Assembly: GCA_964623895.1 (NCBI GenBank)
Contig: CAZUWA010000033.1
Coordinates: 1 to 15,315, forward strand
Source: UBA11512 sp964623895
Lineage (GTDB): Bacteria; Bacillota; Clostridia; Oscillospirales; CAG-272
Direction: 5' to 3'
DNA: 15,315 nt
In this document: piece by piece, positions 14,013 through 15,315 of the stretch
Numbering within the stretch: the stretch's first letter is position 1
How the letters are laid out: the number at the start of each line of letters is the position of its first letter
Notes under the pieces: model-generated
What the model was told of the DNA's origin: nothing
Databases searched by the model: none
The model's input: the letters and a program-made list of their open reading frames with translations, nothing else
Program-made: the position numbers and the translations under genes

Positions 14013-15107
14013 ATGAAATTAGGTATCGTAGGATTGCCCAATGTCGGCAAAAGTACACTTTTTAATGCTTTGACCAAGGCAGGCGCAGAATCGGCAAACT
14101 ACCCGTTTTGCACTATTGAACCGAATGTTGGGATTGTAAAGGTTCCGGACGCTCGCCTTGATAAACTTGCGGAAATGTATCATCCGGAGAAATATACCCC
14201 TGCTATCATCGAGTTTGTGGATATTGCAGGCTTGGTCAAAGGCGCATCAAAGGGGGAGGGACTGGGGAACAAATTCTTATCCCACATCCGTGAGGTGGAT
14301 GCCATTGTACACGTCGTCAGATGTTTTGAAGATGACAATATCATCCACGTTGACGGTGCGGTCTTGCCTGTGCGTGATGTAGAGACCATCAATCTGGAGT
14401 TGATCTTTTCGGATATTGAGATCGTTGAGCGGAGAGTCGATCGCACAAAAAAATTGATGAAGGGCGATAAGAGTCTTGCGGCGGAGGTAGAATTCCTTGA
14501 AAAATTACTTGCGCATCTCAATGAAGGAAAATCGGCTCGCGGTTTGACGCTCACGAAGGAGGAAACCGGTTTGATGGCGGACATTCCACTTCTCTCGGCA
14601 AAGCCGATCATCTATGTTGCAAATATATCGGAAAATGATATCGCGGATTCAGGGGCATCAAATTCGCTCTACAAACAACTTGAAGAATACGCTTTATCCG
14701 AAAAAGCAGAGATTTTGCCGATTTGCGCATCGCTCGAAGCGGATCTTGCGACGCTTTCCGACGAAGAAGCGGCGATCTATCTTGAAGATCTCGGCATAGA
14801 GGAAACCGGTTTGAATCGTTTGATTGCATCTGGCTACAGACTCCTCGGCTACATTAGTTTCCTGACGGCAGGGCCGAAGGAAGTGCGCGCGTGGACAATT
14901 ACCAACGGAATGACCGCACCGCAGGCAGCAGGGAAGATCCATTCTGATTTTGAGCGTGGCTTTATTCGTGCGGAGGTCATTGCATATAACGATCTGATGG
15001 CTGTCGGAAATATGACTGCGGCGAAAGATAAAGGGCTTATCCGCTCGGAAGGAAAAGATTACGTCATGAAGGACGGCGATATCGTTCTGTTCAGATTTAA
15101 TGTTTAA
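14013..15107 (+). CDS. ychF: Redox-regulated/ribosome-binding ATPase YchF (Obg family)
   Basis: YchF (OLA1 in eukaryotes) is a conserved P-loop protein that binds ribosomes and prefers ATP over GTP. The 364 residues match the family length. G1 is GLPNVGKST (7-15) and the segment after it, YPFCTIEPNVG (30-40), is the switch I signature. G3 is DIAGLVKGASKGEGLGNKF (70-88). The altered G4 NISE (204-207) replaces NKxD and explains the ATP preference. A coiled-coil insert follows G3, and the C-terminal TGS domain ends in KDYVMKDGDIVLFRFNV. The ATG has AAAGGAG 9 nt upstream. It lies 42 nt after the ABC gene and may be read from it or from an unseen promoter. The gap contains the small palindrome TATGTGACACATA (13979-13991). 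A strong terminator follows. Confidence 0.97.
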   Translation: MKLGIVGLPNVGKSTLFNALTKAGAESANYPFCTIEPNVGIVKVPDARLDKLAEMYHPEKYTPAIIEFVDIAGLVKGASKGEGLGNKFLSHIREVDAIVHVVRCFEDDNIIHVDGAVLPVRDVETINLELIFSDIEIVERRVDRTKKLMKGDKSLAAEVEFLEKLLAHLNEGKSARGLTLTKEETGLMADIPLLSAKPIIYVANISENDIADSGASNSLYKQLEEYALSEKAEILPICASLEADLATLSDEEAAIYLEDLGIEETGLNRLIASGYRLLGYISFLTAGPKEVRAWTITNGMTAPQAAGKIHSDFERGFIRAEVIAYNDLMAVGNMTAAKDKGLIRSEGKDYVMKDGDIVLFRFNV

Positions 15108-15133
15108 TGGAACATAAGATAATTCATCGAAGC

Positions 15134-15188
15134 ACAAACTACCGCAGAGAGCAAGCGTCCACTTACTCTCTGCGGTAGTTTGTCTTTT
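15134..15188 (+). terminator. Intrinsic terminator of ychF
   Basis: An 18-bp perfect stem is formed by 15134-15151 (ACAAACTACCGCAGAGAG) and 15166-15183 with a 14-nt loop, followed by CTTTT. The convergent gene ending at 15194 could use the same stem, though it lacks a T run on that side. Confidence 0.9.
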
Positions 15189-15193
15189 ATAAA

Positions 15194-15313
15194 TTATAAA
15201 TCATGTGTATATCCGTAAAGAACAGAGCGAGGTCGCATAGCAGGGGCGGTTATTTCAAATTGACCGTGCTTGCGATAGTCGAAATATGCCGTACCCAGCT
15301 TGACGAACAGCAA
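15194..15313 (-). CDS. C-terminal end of an unidentified protein (partial at the window edge)
   Basis: On the minus strand 39 codons are open from the window edge to a TAA at 15194-15196. The peptide contains LGTAYFDYRKHG and FEITAPAMRPRSVLYGY and looks like real protein in composition, whereas the other two minus frames are stopped earlier. It converges on ychF with the 18-bp hairpin between them, which fits a gene end. I do not recognise the family, and the N-terminal part lies outside the window. Confidence 0.5.
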   Translation of the reverse strand: MLFVKLGTAYFDYRKHGQFEITAPAMRPRSVLYGYTHDL

Positions 15314-15315
15314 AA

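Noticed and set aside
14694..15137. 147-codon minus-strand open frame inside ychF
   Set aside because: It is antisense to ychF, begins inside its terminator region and has no plausible start signals.
1..15315. CRISPR array, tRNA/rRNA, insertion sequence or defence island
   Set aside because: No regularly spaced repeats, no transposase or nuclease genes, and no tRNA cloverleaf were seen on either strand.

Overview
The window looks like chromosomal DNA of a spore-forming Clostridia-type Firmicute with moderate-to-low GC. The evidence is spoIIID beside a three-gene spoVA operon, strong AGGAGG-type ribosome binding sites, near-consensus sigma-A promoters, lipoprotein signal peptides and the Firmicutes-type galT. 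I could not fix the genus from sequence alone. There is no CRISPR array, tRNA, rRNA, transposase or recognisable phage or defence module. Most of the window is ordinary housekeeping and sporulation sequence.

Layout, left to right. (1) 8-820 (+): the C-terminal half of an MgtE magnesium channel. Its regulatory N-terminus is missing, and a hairpin sits at the break. (2) 1032-4318 (-): two tandem, overlapping paralogues, both predicted lipoproteins with an M3-like HEQGH zinc-peptidase motif, transcribed from a near-consensus promoter. (3) 4463-5080 (+): an SGNH/GDSL hydrolase, driven from the same divergent promoter region. (4) 5148-7295 (+): a sporulation block. spoIIID has its own terminator and is followed by spoVAC-spoVAD-spoVAE, which moves dipicolinic acid across the spore inner membrane. 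(5) 7446-8891 (-): nicotinate phosphoribosyltransferase for NAD salvage, convergent with spoVA around a 15-bp-stem terminator. (6) 9049-9249 (+): a 66-residue hydrophilic protein of unknown function. (7) 9329-10831 (-): galT with a perfect TTGACA-17-TATAAT promoter. (8) 10981-11910 (+): a cysteine-synthase-family PLP enzyme with unusual active-site loops and an 11-bp inverted repeat lying inside its promoter. (9) 12043-13970 (+): a DUF896 (YnzC-like) small protein coupled to a half-size ABC exporter. (10) 14013-15107 (+): the ATPase YchF with a strong terminator. (11) 15194-15313 (-): the C-terminal end of an unidentified protein that runs off the window.

Most transcription units are small, each with its own promoter and intrinsic terminator. 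Intergenic stretches are short, none exceeding about 215 bases. The observations most worth following are the tandem lipoprotein peptidases, the truncated mgtE with its junction hairpin, the variant cysteine synthase with its promoter palindrome, the small protein at 9049, and two intergenic segments (851-1031 and 7296-7403) that look like remnants or dispersed repeats. I found no convincing new multi-gene system.
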